Shown: positions 1 to 8,930 of the stretch, one piece after another
How positions within the stretch are numbered: the stretch's first letter is position 1
How the letters are laid out: the number at the start of each line of letters is the position of its first letter
The notes under the pieces: generated by a model
Told to the model about the DNA's origin: nothing
What the model saw: only the letters and a program-made list of their open reading frames with translations
Database searches by the model: none
Assembly (NCBI GenBank): GCA_900753245.1
Contig: CAADYJ010000028.1
Coordinates: 1-64,000 of the forward strand
Direction: 5' to 3'
Origin: Clostridia bacterium
GTDB lineage: Bacteria > Bacillota > Clostridia > TANB77 > CAG-508
DNA: 64,000 bases
Translations under genes and position numbers: made by a program

Positions 1-816
1 AAAAAAATTAATATAATAATAGAAAAAAATTTAGAAGAATATAAAAAAATTTATTATATACCTAATATTGAAAAAAGAAATGTTTGCGAAAAAATAAGTA
101 AAAAACTTCAAAAAGAACAAACTAAAACTCAAAAAGTACAAATTGTTTTATCAAACAAATTAAAAAAGTACGAAGAAAACTTTAAAAGAATAAAAATAGT
201 AAATGGAAAAATAATATACCAAAAACTTTTAGAACAAGTAATAGAAGAAATATTACAAGAAAATGTGCTTGCAATGCAAGATATATACATAGTAACAAAT
301 AGGTATGATAAAGAAAGTGTTAATATAATAAGTAAATTAGAATTAAAAGCTAAAAGTATAAATATAATTACAAATAAAATAGATCAATATAAGCAAATAG
401 AAGACAAGCTAACCAATTTAGGAATAGCAGTATGTGTTGCAAATAATAAAAGAAAAAGCTTGAAAAAAGCTGGCATAATTATTAATATAAATTTAAAAGA
501 AAATGAATTATCACAATATGTTATTAATAGAAATGCCATAATAATAAATTTAAGTTTAGAAAAAATAACAAAATTAAAGTCATTTGATGGAGTAATAGTA
601 CAAGATATAAAAATAGAATTAAATGAAAAAGAAGAAAAAATTATAAAAGAAAATAATTTAGAAAAATCCTTTAAAAAATTAGAAATATATGAATCAATAA
701 TGAACAATATGGAGATAAATGAAGTAAAAGTGAAAGAAATATATGGAAATAATGGAAAAATTGAAAAAAAAGAACTAAGAAATGTGCAAAAAATCTTGAC
801 AAATGTAAAAAACTAG
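1..816 (+). CDS. Unknown protein, 5' end outside window
   Basis: The frame is open from the first base of the window to the TAA at 816, so at least 271 codons are present and the start is missing. A GTG at 265 is an internal codon of this frame, because the sequence upstream has the same lysine- and glutamate-rich coding character. The product is very rich in Lys, Ile, Asn and Glu. From about base 280 it shows alternating short beta-like stretches (IYIVTN, INIITN, GIIINI, AIIINL) that suggest a Rossmann-like alpha/beta fold. I do not recognise the family. It ends about 50 bases before greA and may share its transcript. Confidence 0.6.
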   Translation, partial: KKINIIIEKNLEEYKKIYYIPNIEKRNVCEKISKKLQKEQTKTQKVQIVLSNKLKKYEENFKRIKIVNGKIIYQKLLEQVIEEILQENVLAMQDIYIVTNRYDKESVNIISKLELKAKSINIITNKIDQYKQIEDKLTNLGIAVCVANNKRKSLKKAGIIININLKENELSQYVINRNAIIINLSLEKITKLKSFDGVIVQDIKIELNEKEEKIIKENNLEKSFKKLEIYESIMNNMEINEVKVKEIYGNNGKIEKKELRNVQKILTNVKN

Positions 817-867
817 ATTAATATTATAAAACAATAAAAGAGGACATTATTATAAGGAGGAATTACT

Positions 868-1347
868 ATGGAAGAAAATAAGGCAGTATTATTAACTCAA
901 GAAGGTTATGATAAATTAGAAAAAGAATTAGAATATTTAAGAACAGAAAAAAGAGCAGAAGTAGCAGAACGTATAAAAGTAGCATTAGGTTTTGGAGATT
1001 TATCAGAAAATTCAGAATATGATGAAGCAAAAACTGCACAAGCAGAAAACGAAGCTAAAATTGCAGATTTAGAAAATAAAATACGTTATGCTAAAATTAT
1101 AGATGAATCTGAAATAGACACAAAAACAGTACAAGTTGGAAATGTAGTAAAAGTATTGGATATGGAATTTGAAGAAGAAGAAACATATACAATAGTAGGA
1201 TCTACAGAAGTTGATTTATCACAAAATAAAATTTCAAACGAATCTCCAATAGGAGCAGCATTATTAGGTGCTAAGAAAAATCAAGTAGTTGAAGTGAATG
1301 CACCAGCAGGTATAATAAAATATAAAGTATTATCAATAACAAAATAA
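868..1347 (+). CDS. greA: Transcription elongation factor GreA
   Basis: GreA enters the secondary channel of RNA polymerase and stimulates cleavage of backtracked transcripts. The product has 159 aa, the normal length. Residues 1-75 form the antiparallel coiled coil, with the tip motif GDLSENSEY at 43-51 carrying the catalytic acidic residues D44 and E47. The C-terminal half (from about 80) is the FKBP-like domain, ending in the typical PAG-(I/T)-I-Y-V-like strand. The ATG follows a strong AAGGAGGAATT site. A shared terminator lies immediately downstream, facing deoD. Confidence 0.96.
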   Translation: MEENKAVLLTQEGYDKLEKELEYLRTEKRAEVAERIKVALGFGDLSENSEYDEAKTAQAENEAKIADLENKIRYAKIIDESEIDTKTVQVGNVVKVLDMEFEEEETYTIVGSTEVDLSQNKISNESPIGAALLGAKKNQVVEVNAPAGIIKYKVLSITK

Positions 1348-1353
1348 AAAATA

Positions 1354-1381
1354 AATCCGTTAGGAATTTTCCTAACGGATT
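1354..1381. terminator. Bidirectional intrinsic terminator between greA and deoD
   Basis: A 13-bp perfect stem (1354-1366 with 1369-1381; core CCGTTAGGA/TCCTAACGG) lies in the short gap between the convergent genes greA and deoD, with A-rich sequence on the left and T-rich sequence on the right. It can terminate transcription from both sides. Confidence 0.85.
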
Positions 1382-1387
1382 ATTATA

Positions 1388-2107
1388 TTAGCATTTTAAC
1401 GCACTTTCTAGGCTAAGTTTAATCATATTATTAAGTCCAGTTTGTCTTTCTTCAGGAGTAGCAACATTGTCAATGTATTTTGAGTCGACAACACTCATTA
1501 AACATGCAGCTTTTTTGTTTAAAATTTGTGCATTATAGAATAAAGCAAAAGCTTCCATTTCTGCACCAAGAGGATTAAAACCTTCAGGTATTCTTTCTAG
1601 AAATTTATTTACATCAGTCATATATAAATCAAAACAATCTGTACAGACAGTATTGCCTTTATGAAGTGTAATATTAATATCATTTGCAGTAGATTCTATA
1701 ACATTGTTTAGTTCTTTATTTGCTGAAACTAAATGACAATTATCATTATTTAAAGTTAAAGCATAATTTCCTTCGGAAAAGCAATTTTCAGAAAGTATAA
1801 TGTCAAATAAATTTAAATCTTTGCTATATCCTCCACAAGAGCCTATTCTAATAATAGTATCAACATCGTATATTTTAAAAAGTTCATAACTATAAATGCC
1901 GATGCTTGGCATACCCATGCCATGAGCCATTACAGTTAGTATTTTTCCTTTATAATGTCCGGTATATGCATACATTCCTCTTACCGAGTTTACTAATTTA
2001 TAATCTTCTAAAAAATTTTCAGCTATATATTTTGCACGAAGTGGATCTCCAGGCATAATAACAACTTTTGCAATATCTTCTTTTTTAGCTTCGTTATGTG
2101 GTGTCAT
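1388..2107 (-). CDS. deoD: Purine nucleoside phosphorylase, DeoD type
   Basis: It catalyses phosphorolysis of purine (deoxy)nucleosides to free base and (deoxy)ribose 1-phosphate in purine salvage. The 239-aa product has the hexameric DeoD family features: MPGDPLRAKYIAENFLED near residue 18, RIGSCGG around residue 87 (phosphate/ribose binding), AEMEAFALF around 183, and a VVDSKY segment near 205 holding the catalytic Asp. The start is supported by AAAGGAGGACATTGT before the ATG on the minus strand. It is transcribed against greA and diverges from pyrG. Confidence 0.95.
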   Translation of the reverse strand: MTPHNEAKKEDIAKVVIMPGDPLRAKYIAENFLEDYKLVNSVRGMYAYTGHYKGKILTVMAHGMGMPSIGIYSYELFKIYDVDTIIRIGSCGGYSKDLNLFDIILSENCFSEGNYALTLNNDNCHLVSANKELNNVIESTANDINITLHKGNTVCTDCFDLYMTDVNKFLERIPEGFNPLGAEMEAFALFYNAQILNKKAACLMSVVDSKYIDNVATPEERQTGLNNMIKLSLESALKC

Positions 2108-2182
2108 ACAATGTCCTCCTTTATTTTTTTTATTAGTATACCAAATAAAGAAAAAAAATACTACAAATTTTTACAAAAAATA

Positions 2183-2211
2183 TTGCATAAAAAATTTTTT
2201 AATGATAATAT
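2183..2211 (+). promoter_or_regulatory. Sigma-A promoter for pyrG
   Basis: TTGCAT (2183-2188) and TAATAT (2206-2211) are separated by 17 bases, in the deoD-pyrG divergent gap. Initiation would fall in an A-rich stretch around 2217-2219, about 95 bases before the pyrG start. Confidence 0.7.
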
Positions 2212-2239
2212 AAAGAAAATTAAAAATATAGTAAAAATA

Positions 2240-2283
2240 GATTAAAAAAAAACCGCATTTGAAGTTGGCAATTTTTTTTAATC
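2240..2283 (+). promoter_or_regulatory. pyrG leader hairpin followed by T tract
   Basis: A 12-bp stem, GATTAAAAAAAA with TTTTTTTTAATC, encloses a 20-base loop containing CCGCATTTGAAG, and is followed by a run of T residues up to 2296. It sits between the pyrG promoter and its SD site and looks like a weak A-U-stem attenuator. The expected start site is A-rich, not the GGG of the Bacillus CTP-sensing pyrG leader, so that mechanism is not supported here. Confidence 0.45.
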
Positions 2284-2312
2284 TTTTTTTATTTTTGTAG
2301 GAGGAATAGTAC

Positions 2313-3914
2313 ATGAAAACAAAGTATATTTTTGTAACAGGAGGAGTAGTATCTGGATTAGGAAAAGGAATTACAGCAGCATCATTAGGAAGACTATTAA
2401 AAAATAGAGGTTATAAAGTAGTTAATCAAAAATTTGACCCTTATATTAATGTGGATCCGGGGACAATGAGTCCATATGAACATGGAGAAGTATTTGTAAC
2501 AGATGATGGAGCAGAAACAGACTTAGATTTAGGACATTATGAGAGATTTACAGATGAAAATTTAAGTAAAAATTCTAGTATAACAATGGGAAAAATTTAT
2601 CAGGAAGTATTAGATAGAGAAAGAAGAGGAGACTATTTAGGAAAAACAGTACAAGTTATTCCTCATATAACAAATGCAATAAAAGAAAAAATATATGCAT
2701 TTGAAGATACAGATGTAGATGTTGTTATTACTGAATTAGGTGGAACTGTAGGAGATATAGAAGGATTATCTCTTATAGAAACAATTAGACAAGTAGGAAT
2801 AGAAAATTCACCAGAGGATGTAGTATATATTCATGTGACACTTCTTCCTTATATACATGGTTCAAATGAATTAAAATCCAAACCAACTCAACATTCTGTA
2901 AAAGAATTACAATCTTTTGGAATAAAACCAGATATATTAGTATGTCGTTCAGAAACAGAAATACCAGATAATATGAGAGAAAAAATGGCTTTGTTTTGCA
3001 ATGTAAGAAAAGAAGATATTATTGCAAACAGAACAGCAGGATGTTTATACGAAGTGCCTTTAATGCTAGAAAATGAAGGATTAGCTGTTCAGGTATGTAG
3101 ACATCTAAATTTAGAAAATAAAGAACCCAATAATAGAGAATGGGAGAAAATGATAGAAAAAATTAATAATGTTACAGATAAAGTAGTTACTATAGCAATA
3201 GTTGGAAAATATGTAAGATTAGAAGATTCTTATTTATCAGTAGCAGAAAGTTTAAGGCATGCAGGATTTGAAAATGGTGTGAAAATAGATGTTAAATATA
3301 TTGACTCAGAAGAAATTACAAATAAAAATGTAAAAGAAAAATTAAAAGGAATAGATGGAATAGTTGTTCCTGGAGGTTTTGGAAATAGAGGAATAGAGGG
3401 AAAAATAGAAACAATAAAATATGCAAGGGAAAACAAAGTACCATTTTTAGGAATATGTTTAGGAATGCAAATGGCAGTTGTTGAGTTTGCAAGAAATGTA
3501 TTAAAATTAGAAGATGTAAATTCAGAAGAATTTGAACCAGAGTGTAAAAACCCTGTTATTCATATTATGACAGATCAAAAGGTTGTTACAAGAAAAGGTG
3601 GAACAATGAGACTTGGAAGTTATCCTTGTAAAATAAAAGAAGGAACTCTTGCTAATAGAGTTTATAAAGAAATAAATATAAATGAAAGACATCGTCATCG
3701 TTTTGAATACAATAATGATTACAGAGAAAAAATGGAAAAAGCAGGACTTACTATTTCTGGAACATCACCTGATGGAACACTAGTAGAAATGGTAGAAATA
3801 GAAAATCACCCATTTTTCATAGCATCACAATTTCATCCAGAATTTAAATCAAGACCTGATAAACCAGCACCATTATTTGTAGCATTAGTAAAAGCAGCAA
3901 AAAACAAAAAATAA
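2313..3914 (+). CDS. pyrG: CTP synthase
   Basis: It makes CTP from UTP, ATP and glutamine, the last step of pyrimidine nucleotide synthesis. The 533-aa length is typical. The N-terminal synthetase domain (1-265) begins with the P-loop-like [15 protein letters not shown] at 10-24. The C-terminal class I glutamine amidotransferase domain has the nucleophile C382 in GICLGMQ and the H508/E510 pair in FHPEF. The ATG at 2313 follows TAGGAGGAATAGTAC. It has its own promoter and a hairpin leader, and is followed by a hairpin that overlaps the SD site of sleB. Confidence 0.97.
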   Translation: MKTKYIFVTGGVVSGLGKGITAASLGRLLKNRGYKVVNQKFDPYINVDPGTMSPYEHGEVFVTDDGAETDLDLGHYERFTDENLSKNSSITMGKIYQEVLDRERRGDYLGKTVQVIPHITNAIKEKIYAFEDTDVDVVITELGGTVGDIEGLSLIETIRQVGIENSPEDVVYIHVTLLPYIHGSNELKSKPTQHSVKELQSFGIKPDILVCRSETEIPDNMREKMALFCNVRKEDIIANRTAGCLYEVPLMLENEGLAVQVCRHLNLENKEPNNREWEKMIEKINNVTDKVVTIAIVGKYVRLEDSYLSVAESLRHAGFENGVKIDVKYIDSEEITNKNVKEKLKGIDGIVVPGGFGNRGIEGKIETIKYARENKVPFLGICLGMQMAVVEFARNVLKLEDVNSEEFEPECKNPVIHIMTDQKVVTRKGGTMRLGSYPCKIKEGTLANRVYKEININERHRHRFEYNNDYREKMEKAGLTISGTSPDGTLVEMVEIENHPFFIASQFHPEFKSRPDKPAPLFVALVKAAKNKK

Positions 3915-3926
3915 ATTTGTATAAAA

Positions 3927-3970
3927 CCACTAAATTTGGAGAAAATAATTCCAAATGAGGTGGATTTTTT
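3927..3970 (+). terminator. pyrG terminator-like hairpin overlapping the sleB SD site
   Basis: CCAC (3927-3930) and ATTTGGA (3934-3940) pair with TCCAAAT (3950-3956) and GTGG (3960-3963) around an 8-base loop region, and the stem is followed by ATTTTTT up to the sleB ATG. The 3' arm carries the GAGGTGG that would be the sleB SD. The structure therefore both resembles a terminator and masks the ribosome site. Confidence 0.6.
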
Positions 3971-4661
3971 ATGAAAATGAAAATAAAGAAAAATATAAAA
4001 CCAATTATAATATTATCAATATTATTTACAATATTTATTAGTTATAATATATTCTTTAGAAATCAACAAGTACAAGCACTTTCAAAATATGGCTCAAGAC
4101 GGACAAGAAGTAATTACTATACAAACAAAGTTAAAAAGATGGGGATATTATAATGGAAGTGTTGATGGTATTTATGGTAGTCAAACACTAGCAGCAGTTA
4201 AATATTTTCAAAGAAAAAATGGCTTAACAGTAGATGGAATAGCTGGAACAAAAACTTTACAAGCAATGGGAATTTATAATTCATCAACTTCATCTAGTTC
4301 TTCAACAAATTCAAATAATTTAAATTTGTTAGCAAGGCTAGTGTATGGGGAAGCTAGAGGGGAACCATATACTGGACAAGTTGCGGTTGCAGCGGTTGTT
4401 TTAAATAGAGTAAAAAGTTCAAGTTTTCCTAATACAATATCAGGAGTAATATATCAAAATGGAGCATTTGATGTTGTAAAAGATGGACAAATAAACATGA
4501 GTCCTAATAGTACTGCAATAAAAGCAGCACAAGATGCTTTAAATGGATGGGATCCTTCATATGGAGCAATATATTATTTTAATCCAAATACTGCAACAAA
4601 TAAATGGATATGGTCAAGACCAATGACTGTAACTATTGGAAACCATAGATTCTGCAAATAA
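3971..4661 (+). CDS. sleB: SleB-type spore cortex-lytic hydrolase, interrupted by +1 frameshift
   Basis: SleB is an exported lytic transglycosylase that degrades spore cortex peptidoglycan during germination. Codons from 3971 encode a signal peptide (basic start, hydrophobic segment about 14-29). A peptidoglycan-binding domain follows (QTKLKRWGYYNGSVDGIYG...FQRKNGL), then a Ser-rich linker, then a Hydrolase_2 domain (ARLVYGEARGEPYTGQVAVAAVVLNRV). The two parts lie in different frames. One extra C at 4100 makes the zero-frame codon CGG, and skipping it reads S-R-G-Q-E-V-I, the usual entry of the binding domain, giving a 229-aa product. If the shift does not occur, translation stops at the TAA ending at 4153. 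The SD (GAGGTGG) is inside a hairpin. The gene may be a pseudogene, a sequence error or a programmed shift; I cannot tell which from one genome. Confidence 0.85.
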
Positions 4662-4671
4662 ATTTTAGACG

Positions 4672-4773
4672 AAACTAATAGGGACGGGCCGATTTAGTTT
4701 AGCTAAAAGTAAAATTAGTAAAAATAGTAAAAAATAAAAACGCTAAACTAAATCGGCCCGTCCCTATTAGTTT
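4672..4773. repeat. Long perfect inverted repeat, REP-like
   Basis: Two perfectly complementary 32-base arms (4672-4703 and 4742-4773) flank a 38-base A-rich loop just after sleB. The arms contain AATAGGGACGGGCC, much richer in G and C than the surroundings. The same GGGACG core occurs in repeats near 10154, 52445 and 57163. It may also terminate sleB and the gene region downstream. Confidence 0.85.
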
Positions 4774-4807
4774 TCTAAATTTAAGTCTGTTTCTAAGAAA
4801 AAATTCC

Positions 4808-4836
4808 TTGACAAAAAGCATATGTATTGATAAGAT
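4808..4836 (+). promoter_or_regulatory. Sigma-A promoter for the yqeG gene
   Basis: Consensus TTGACA (4808-4813), a 17-base spacer and TAAGAT (4831-4836), about 30 bases before the start codon. Confidence 0.75.
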
Positions 4837-4865
4837 ATTTTTGAAAATAATAGGAGGATTTTGCG

Positions 4866-5372
4866 ATGAAGTTGTACCCAAATGCCTATTTAAAAAATAT
4901 AAAAGAAATAACAATAGATTTTTTAAATAAAAATAATATAAAAGCACTAATATTAGATGTAGATAATACTTTAATAGATTTTGATAAAAATATGCTAGAA
5001 GGAACAGAAAAATGGTGTGAAAAACTAAAACAAGAAGGAATAAAATTTTTTATAGTTTCAAATAGCAATAAAAAAGAAAAAGTAAAAATGGTGGCAGATA
5101 AACTAGAAATACCATATGTGTTTTTTGCAACAAAACCTTTAAAAAGAGGCTTTAATAAAGCAATAAAAATGTTAGATGAAAAAAATGAAAATATAGCAGC
5201 AGTAGGAGATCAAATATTTACAGATGTAATAGGAGCAAATAGATGTAAAATGTTTTCTATATTAGTAGAGCCTATAGCCAAAAAGGATTTATTAATTACA
5301 AAAATAAAGAGACCATTAGAAAACTATGTTATAAAAAGATACGAAAAATCATTAGAATCAAAAGAAAAGTAG
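4866..5372 (+). CDS. YqeG-family HAD-type phosphatase
   Basis: A 168-aa HAD superfamily IIIA protein of the YqeG type, conserved in Firmicutes and thought to act as a phosphatase; its physiological substrate is not established. Motif I is LILDVDNTL with the nucleophile D31 and general acid D33. Motif II is FIVSNSNK near residue 60. The C-terminal motif GDQIFTD near 117-123 supplies Mg-binding acids. The ATG is preceded by AGGAGGATTTTGCG. It starts an apparent operon with the prepilin peptidase nine bases downstream. Confidence 0.9.
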   Translation: MKLYPNAYLKNIKEITIDFLNKNNIKALILDVDNTLIDFDKNMLEGTEKWCEKLKQEGIKFFIVSNSNKKEKVKMVADKLEIPYVFFATKPLKRGFNKAIKMLDEKNENIAAVGDQIFTDVIGANRCKMFSILVEPIAKKDLLITKIKRPLENYVIKRYEKSLESKEK

Positions 5373-5381
5373 GAGATAAAA

Positions 5382-6134
5382 ATGTACATAAATGATATAC
5401 ATATAATATATTATATTTTAGTAGGAATATTAGGATTAGGAGTTGGACAATTTGTAGATTGGTGTAATATAAGACTTCCAGAGTATAAAAAAGTATTTTC
5501 AAAAGAATTTTTTACAAATTATTTAAAATATTTAAAACCAAATTATCTTTTAGCATTTGGCACAGCAATTATATATGTTCTAATATTATATTTTGTAGGA
5601 TGGGAAACGAACCTATTAAATCATTTGGATTTAATAAAGTATTTAATATTAACGCCGATGCTATTGTCAGCTTTAATGATTGATTTAAAACTTCAAATTA
5701 TTCCTAATAGATTAAATCTAACAATATTTGAAGTAGGTTTAGTATTTACGTTTTTACAAGGAATAAATAATGTATCTGTAGGAATAGATATGTTGCTAGG
5801 AGGCTTAGTAGGAGCAGGAATATTTTTACTTATTACATTAATAGGAGGTCTTATTGCAGGAAAAGAGGCAATGGGATTTGGTGATGTAAAACTAATGGGA
5901 GCAATGGGATTATTCTTTGGATGGATGAATATAATAGCCGTTTCATTAATAGCTTTTTTAATAGGAGCAATAATAAGTATAGTCTTACTTGTAACAAAGA
6001 AAAAGAGCACAGATGAATACATACCATTTGGACCATTTATAGTAATAGCAGCATTTATTGTTATGTTGGTTCCATTCGATATATTAGTATTTATTTTGAT
6101 GAAAATATTTACGTTAGGAATGTATAAAGCATAG
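5382..6134 (+). CDS. Type IV prepilin peptidase (A24 family)
   Basis: A membrane aspartic protease that cleaves leader peptides of type IV pilin-like proteins. The 250-aa product has about seven hydrophobic segments. The two catalytic Asp residues are seen as D101 in MIDLKLQIIPN and D168 in the GxGD motif GFGDVKLM. The N-terminal cytosolic domain is short (VDWCNIRLPEYKK), without the four-cysteine zinc motif of PilD. A likely substrate lies in the same window: the pilin-like protein starting at 48207, with EKGITLIALVV at its N-terminus. It is nine bases behind the YqeG gene. Confidence 0.92.
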   Translation: MYINDIHIIYYILVGILGLGVGQFVDWCNIRLPEYKKVFSKEFFTNYLKYLKPNYLLAFGTAIIYVLILYFVGWETNLLNHLDLIKYLILTPMLLSALMIDLKLQIIPNRLNLTIFEVGLVFTFLQGINNVSVGIDMLLGGLVGAGIFLLITLIGGLIAGKEAMGFGDVKLMGAMGLFFGWMNIIAVSLIAFLIGAIISIVLLVTKKKSTDEYIPFGPFIVIAAFIVMLVPFDILVFILMKIFTLGMYKA

Positions 6135-6191
6135 TATAAAAAAGTTATAAAAGTAAAAAATAAGTTGTAGTAAAAGAAAAGGAGAAATCCT

Positions 6192-7265
6192 ATGAATGAA
6201 AAAATAAAATGGTTAAGAGAAAAAATGAAAATGTTAGATATGCAAGGTATGATAATAACTAACCCAGTAAACATTAGATATCTAACAGGAATAGTAGCAG
6301 AAGGCGTATTATTAATTACGAGAAAAGAAAATATATATTTAACAGATGCAAGATATACAGAAGTGGTAAATAGTACATTAACAATAGATGATGGGATTAT
6401 AGTACATGAATTTAAAGATTTTAGTAAAGATGAGTATGAAAATTTCTTCTTATTCTGTGAAAATGTAGGATTTGAAGAGGACTATGTTACTTATGCACAG
6501 TACAAAGATTATATGCAGTTATACAAAGTAAATAATTTACAAGAAACAGAAAAAGTTATTGAAAAACAAAGAATGATAAAAGACGAAGAAGAAATAGAAA
6601 AAATATCTAAAGCTTGTCAAATTACAGATAATTGTTTTAAACATTTATTACAATTTATAAAAGTAGGTCAAACAGAAAAAGAAATAGCATTAGAGATAGA
6701 AAGATATTTTAAATTAAATGGTGCAGAAGATATATCTTTTGAAACTATAGTGGCATCAGGAAAAAATTCGTCTAAACCACATGCTGTACCAACAGATAAA
6801 AAAATAGACATAGGAGATCCAATAACAATAGATTTTGGATGTAAATATGAAGGATATTGTTCAGATATGACAAGAACAATATTTGTAGGATATGTTCCAG
6901 AAGAAATAAAAGAAATATATGATTTAGTATTAAAAAATCAATTACAAACAGAAAAAGAATACAAAGAGGGAGCTAATATAAAAATAGTTTCAAGAATGGT
7001 AGAAAATGATTTTAAATTAAATGGATATGATTTCGTTCATAGCCTTGGACATGGAGTAGGTTTAGACATACATGAATATCCATTTATAAGTACTAGAAAT
7101 GATAATTTATTAAAAGAAAAAATGGTAGTAACAAATGAACCAGGAATATATATACCAGGAAAATTTGGAGTTAGAATAGAAGATACAGTGTTAATTACAA
7201 AAACTGGCTGTATAAATTTAACAAAATCGGATAAAAATTATATAGTAATAGAAGCAAAAAAATAA
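6192..7265 (+). CDS. Xaa-Pro peptidase, M24 family
   Basis: A cytosolic metallopeptidase of the aminopeptidase P/prolidase type that removes residues next to proline. The 357-aa product has a creatinase-like N-terminal domain (1-130) and a pita-bread catalytic domain. Metal ligands are visible as ITIDFGCKYEGYCSDMTRT (two Asp), HSLGHGVGLDIHEYP (His), NEPGIY (Glu) and GVRIEDT (Glu). The ATG follows AAAAGGAGAAATCCT. It is followed by efp, an arrangement common in Firmicutes. Confidence 0.93.
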   Translation: MNEKIKWLREKMKMLDMQGMIITNPVNIRYLTGIVAEGVLLITRKENIYLTDARYTEVVNSTLTIDDGIIVHEFKDFSKDEYENFFLFCENVGFEEDYVTYAQYKDYMQLYKVNNLQETEKVIEKQRMIKDEEEIEKISKACQITDNCFKHLLQFIKVGQTEKEIALEIERYFKLNGAEDISFETIVASGKNSSKPHAVPTDKKIDIGDPITIDFGCKYEGYCSDMTRTIFVGYVPEEIKEIYDLVLKNQLQTEKEYKEGANIKIVSRMVENDFKLNGYDFVHSLGHGVGLDIHEYPFISTRNDNLLKEKMVVTNEPGIYIPGKFGVRIEDTVLITKTGCINLTKSDKNYIVIEAKK

Positions 7266-7291
7266 AAGCAAATTAAAATACCAAAAAATAC

Positions 7292-7320
7292 TTGATTTTT
7301 AGCCAAAAATATAGTAAAAT
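7292..7320 (+). promoter_or_regulatory. Putative promoter for efp
   Basis: TTGATT (7292-7297), a 17-base spacer and TAAAAT (7315-7320), in the 134-base gap before efp. Confidence 0.55.
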
Positions 7321-7399
7321 AACTAACATATGATTTAGAAAACGAAATAAAAAGTTTTAAATATTTAAAAAATTGAAATAAGTAAAAGGAGGAAATAAA

Positions 7400-7966
7400 A
7401 TGGCAGAAGTATATATGGCAGGAGATTTTAGAAATGGAACAACATTTGAAATGGATGGAAACGTATTTAAGGTAGTTGAATTTCAACACGTAAAACCAGG
7501 AAAGGGATCAGCATTCGTAAGAACAAAATTAAAAAATGTAATTAGTGGTGCTGTAATAGAAAAAACATTTAACCCATCAGAAAAATATCCAGGAGCAGAA
7601 ATAGAAAAAAGAGAAATGCAATATTTATATGCAGATGGAGATTTATATTATTTTATGGATAACGAAACATATGAACAAATGCCTTTAAATAAAGAACAAT
7701 TAGGAGATAGCTTAAAATACATTAAAGAAAATATGAATGTAAAAGTTCTTTCATACAAAGGAAATGTATTTTCAGTTGAACCACCAATGTTTGTTGAATT
7801 AGAAGTTACATATACAGAACCAGGATTTAGTGGAAATACAACTACTACATCTGGAAAACCAGCAACATTAGAAAACGGATATGAAATTTCTGTACCATTA
7901 TTTGTTAATATAGGAGATGTAATCCGTATAGATACAAGAACTGGTGAATATATGGAAAGAGTTTAA
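7400..7966 (+). CDS. efp: Elongation factor P
   Basis: EF-P binds between the ribosomal P and E sites and rescues stalling at polyproline. The 188-aa product has the three beta-barrel domains of the family. The tip loop reads [10 protein letters not shown] with the central Lys that is modified in related bacteria. The C-terminal signature [24 protein letters not shown] is intact. The ATG at 7400 follows AAAAGGAGGAAATAAA. An internal ATG at 7415 is possible but lacks its own SD site. No modification enzyme gene is seen nearby. Confidence 0.97.
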   Translation: MAEVYMAGDFRNGTTFEMDGNVFKVVEFQHVKPGKGSAFVRTKLKNVISGAVIEKTFNPSEKYPGAEIEKREMQYLYADGDLYYFMDNETYEQMPLNKEQLGDSLKYIKENMNVKVLSYKGNVFSVEPPMFVELEVTYTEPGFSGNTTTTSGKPATLENGYEISVPLFVNIGDVIRIDTRTGEYMERV

Positions 7967-7987
7967 TAGAAAAGAGGAATTTATTGC

Positions 7988-8452
7988 ATGTCAGGAATAA
8001 AAGATGATTACAATAGAATAATGTCTGAAATAGAACAAAAAATTACAGATCCAGAACAATTGGAATTTATTCAAAAAAAAGTAGCAGAATTATCATCAAT
8101 ATTTATGGAAACAGTTGATAGCTTATCAAAATCTACAGATGAAAGAATAAAATCAATTGAAGAAAAAATAGGAAAAGTAGAAAAAGCAGTAAATGAAATA
8201 GAAGCAGATATCTACGAAGATGAAGAAGAAAACTTTGATTTTGAAATTGTATGTCCATATTGTGATTATGAATTTGTAAGTTCAATAGAAGGAAAAGATG
8301 AGATTACTTGTCCAAATTGCAACAATGTTATAGAGTTAGATTGGAATGAAGACGAAGAAGAAGGTTGTTGTTCAGGACACTGCCATAGTTGTCATGGATG
8401 TGAAGAAGATGAACTAGATGACGACGAAAATGACGAAGACGAAGATATGTAG
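7988..8452 (+). CDS. CD1247-type zinc-ribbon acidic protein
   Basis: A 154-aa protein in the usual clostridial position after efp. Residues 1-75 form a coiled-coil helical region (DPEQLEFIQKKVAEL, RIKSIEEKIGKVEKAV). A zinc ribbon follows with CPYCDYEF and CPNCNN pairs around 90-115, then a Cys/His-rich patch (CCSGHCHSCHGC) and a strongly acidic tail. The family function is not known. A role in transcription or ribosome biology is only a guess from the zinc ribbon and neighbours. The start has a GAGGAATTTATTGC site. Confidence 0.75.
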   Translation: MSGIKDDYNRIMSEIEQKITDPEQLEFIQKKVAELSSIFMETVDSLSKSTDERIKSIEEKIGKVEKAVNEIEADIYEDEEENFDFEIVCPYCDYEFVSSIEGKDEITCPNCNNVIELDWNEDEEEGCCSGHCHSCHGCEEDELDDDENDEDEDM

Positions 8453-8462
8453 ATGGTAAAAT

Positions 8463-8501
8463 AAAAAAGCTTTGAAAAGTGAAATTTTCAAAGCTTTTTT
8501 T
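8463..8501. terminator. Bidirectional terminator between the CD1247-type gene and ssrA
   Basis: A 13-bp stem (AAAGCTTTGAAAA with its complement) and a 6-base loop, flanked by A runs on the left and T runs on the right. It lies directly against the CCA end of ssrA, so it can serve both genes. Confidence 0.85.
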
Positions 8502-8854
8502 GGTGGAGGTGAGGAGAGTCGAACTCCTGTCCAATATCTTTTCCACATGAACTTCTACGAGTGTAGTTTGTTATTAAATTTCCTACTATAATTCATTAAC
8601 AAACAAACGAAAAATAATAGTAGCCATTAAAATACCCGCTATTTCTATGGCAAGAAATAGGTTTGTTTCCCACTAAGTCGACGCCTTATATAAAATGTGG
8701 GGATTTTATATAAAACGTTAGCGCACTAGGCAGCTAAAGCAAATTCTCTTTGATCTGCGTTTATATTTATTTTCCCGTTTTTTTAAGTGGCAAACGAGAA
8801 TCCACTACTCGCTATTCATATTTCTAAAACACTGTCGAAACCAATTACACCCCC
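8501..8854 (-). ncRNA. ssrA: Transfer-messenger RNA (tmRNA)
   Basis: tmRNA rescues stalled ribosomes and tags the nascent protein for degradation. On the minus strand the 5' end reads GGGGGTGTAATTGGTTTCGA and the 3' end closes with TTCGACTCTCC...CACCTCCACCA. The 7-bp acceptor stem pairs with one G-U, and CCA is encoded. The tag reading frame runs from the resume codon GCA (8758) to TAG (8726) and encodes ADQREFALAA, with the expected Ala-Leu-Ala-Ala end. The length of about 354 bases is typical. It is a one-piece tmRNA with its own promoter. Confidence 0.97.
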
Positions 8855-8872
8855 AAATATAAATACATTTAC

Positions 8873-8901
8873 ATTATACAATACAAATAAATTAATTTCA
8901 A
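8873..8901 (-). promoter_or_regulatory. ssrA promoter
   Basis: On the minus strand TTGAAA (8901-8896), a 17-base spacer and a perfect TATAAT (8878-8873) lie 18 bases before the mature 5' end of tmRNA. A short 5' precursor is therefore expected. Confidence 0.85.
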
Positions 8902-8930
8902 TGGAAAAATAAGAAATTTTGGTTTACATA

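Noticed and set aside
384..707. Reading frames on the strand opposite to clear genes
   Set aside because: Many such frames exist because the AT-rich, Lys/Glu-rich genes give Phe/Leu/Ser-rich antisense frames; none has an SD site or family resemblance.
4672..4773. A CRISPR array or insertion sequence at the GGGACG palindrome
   Set aside because: There is only one palindrome with no regular spacers and no transposase gene.
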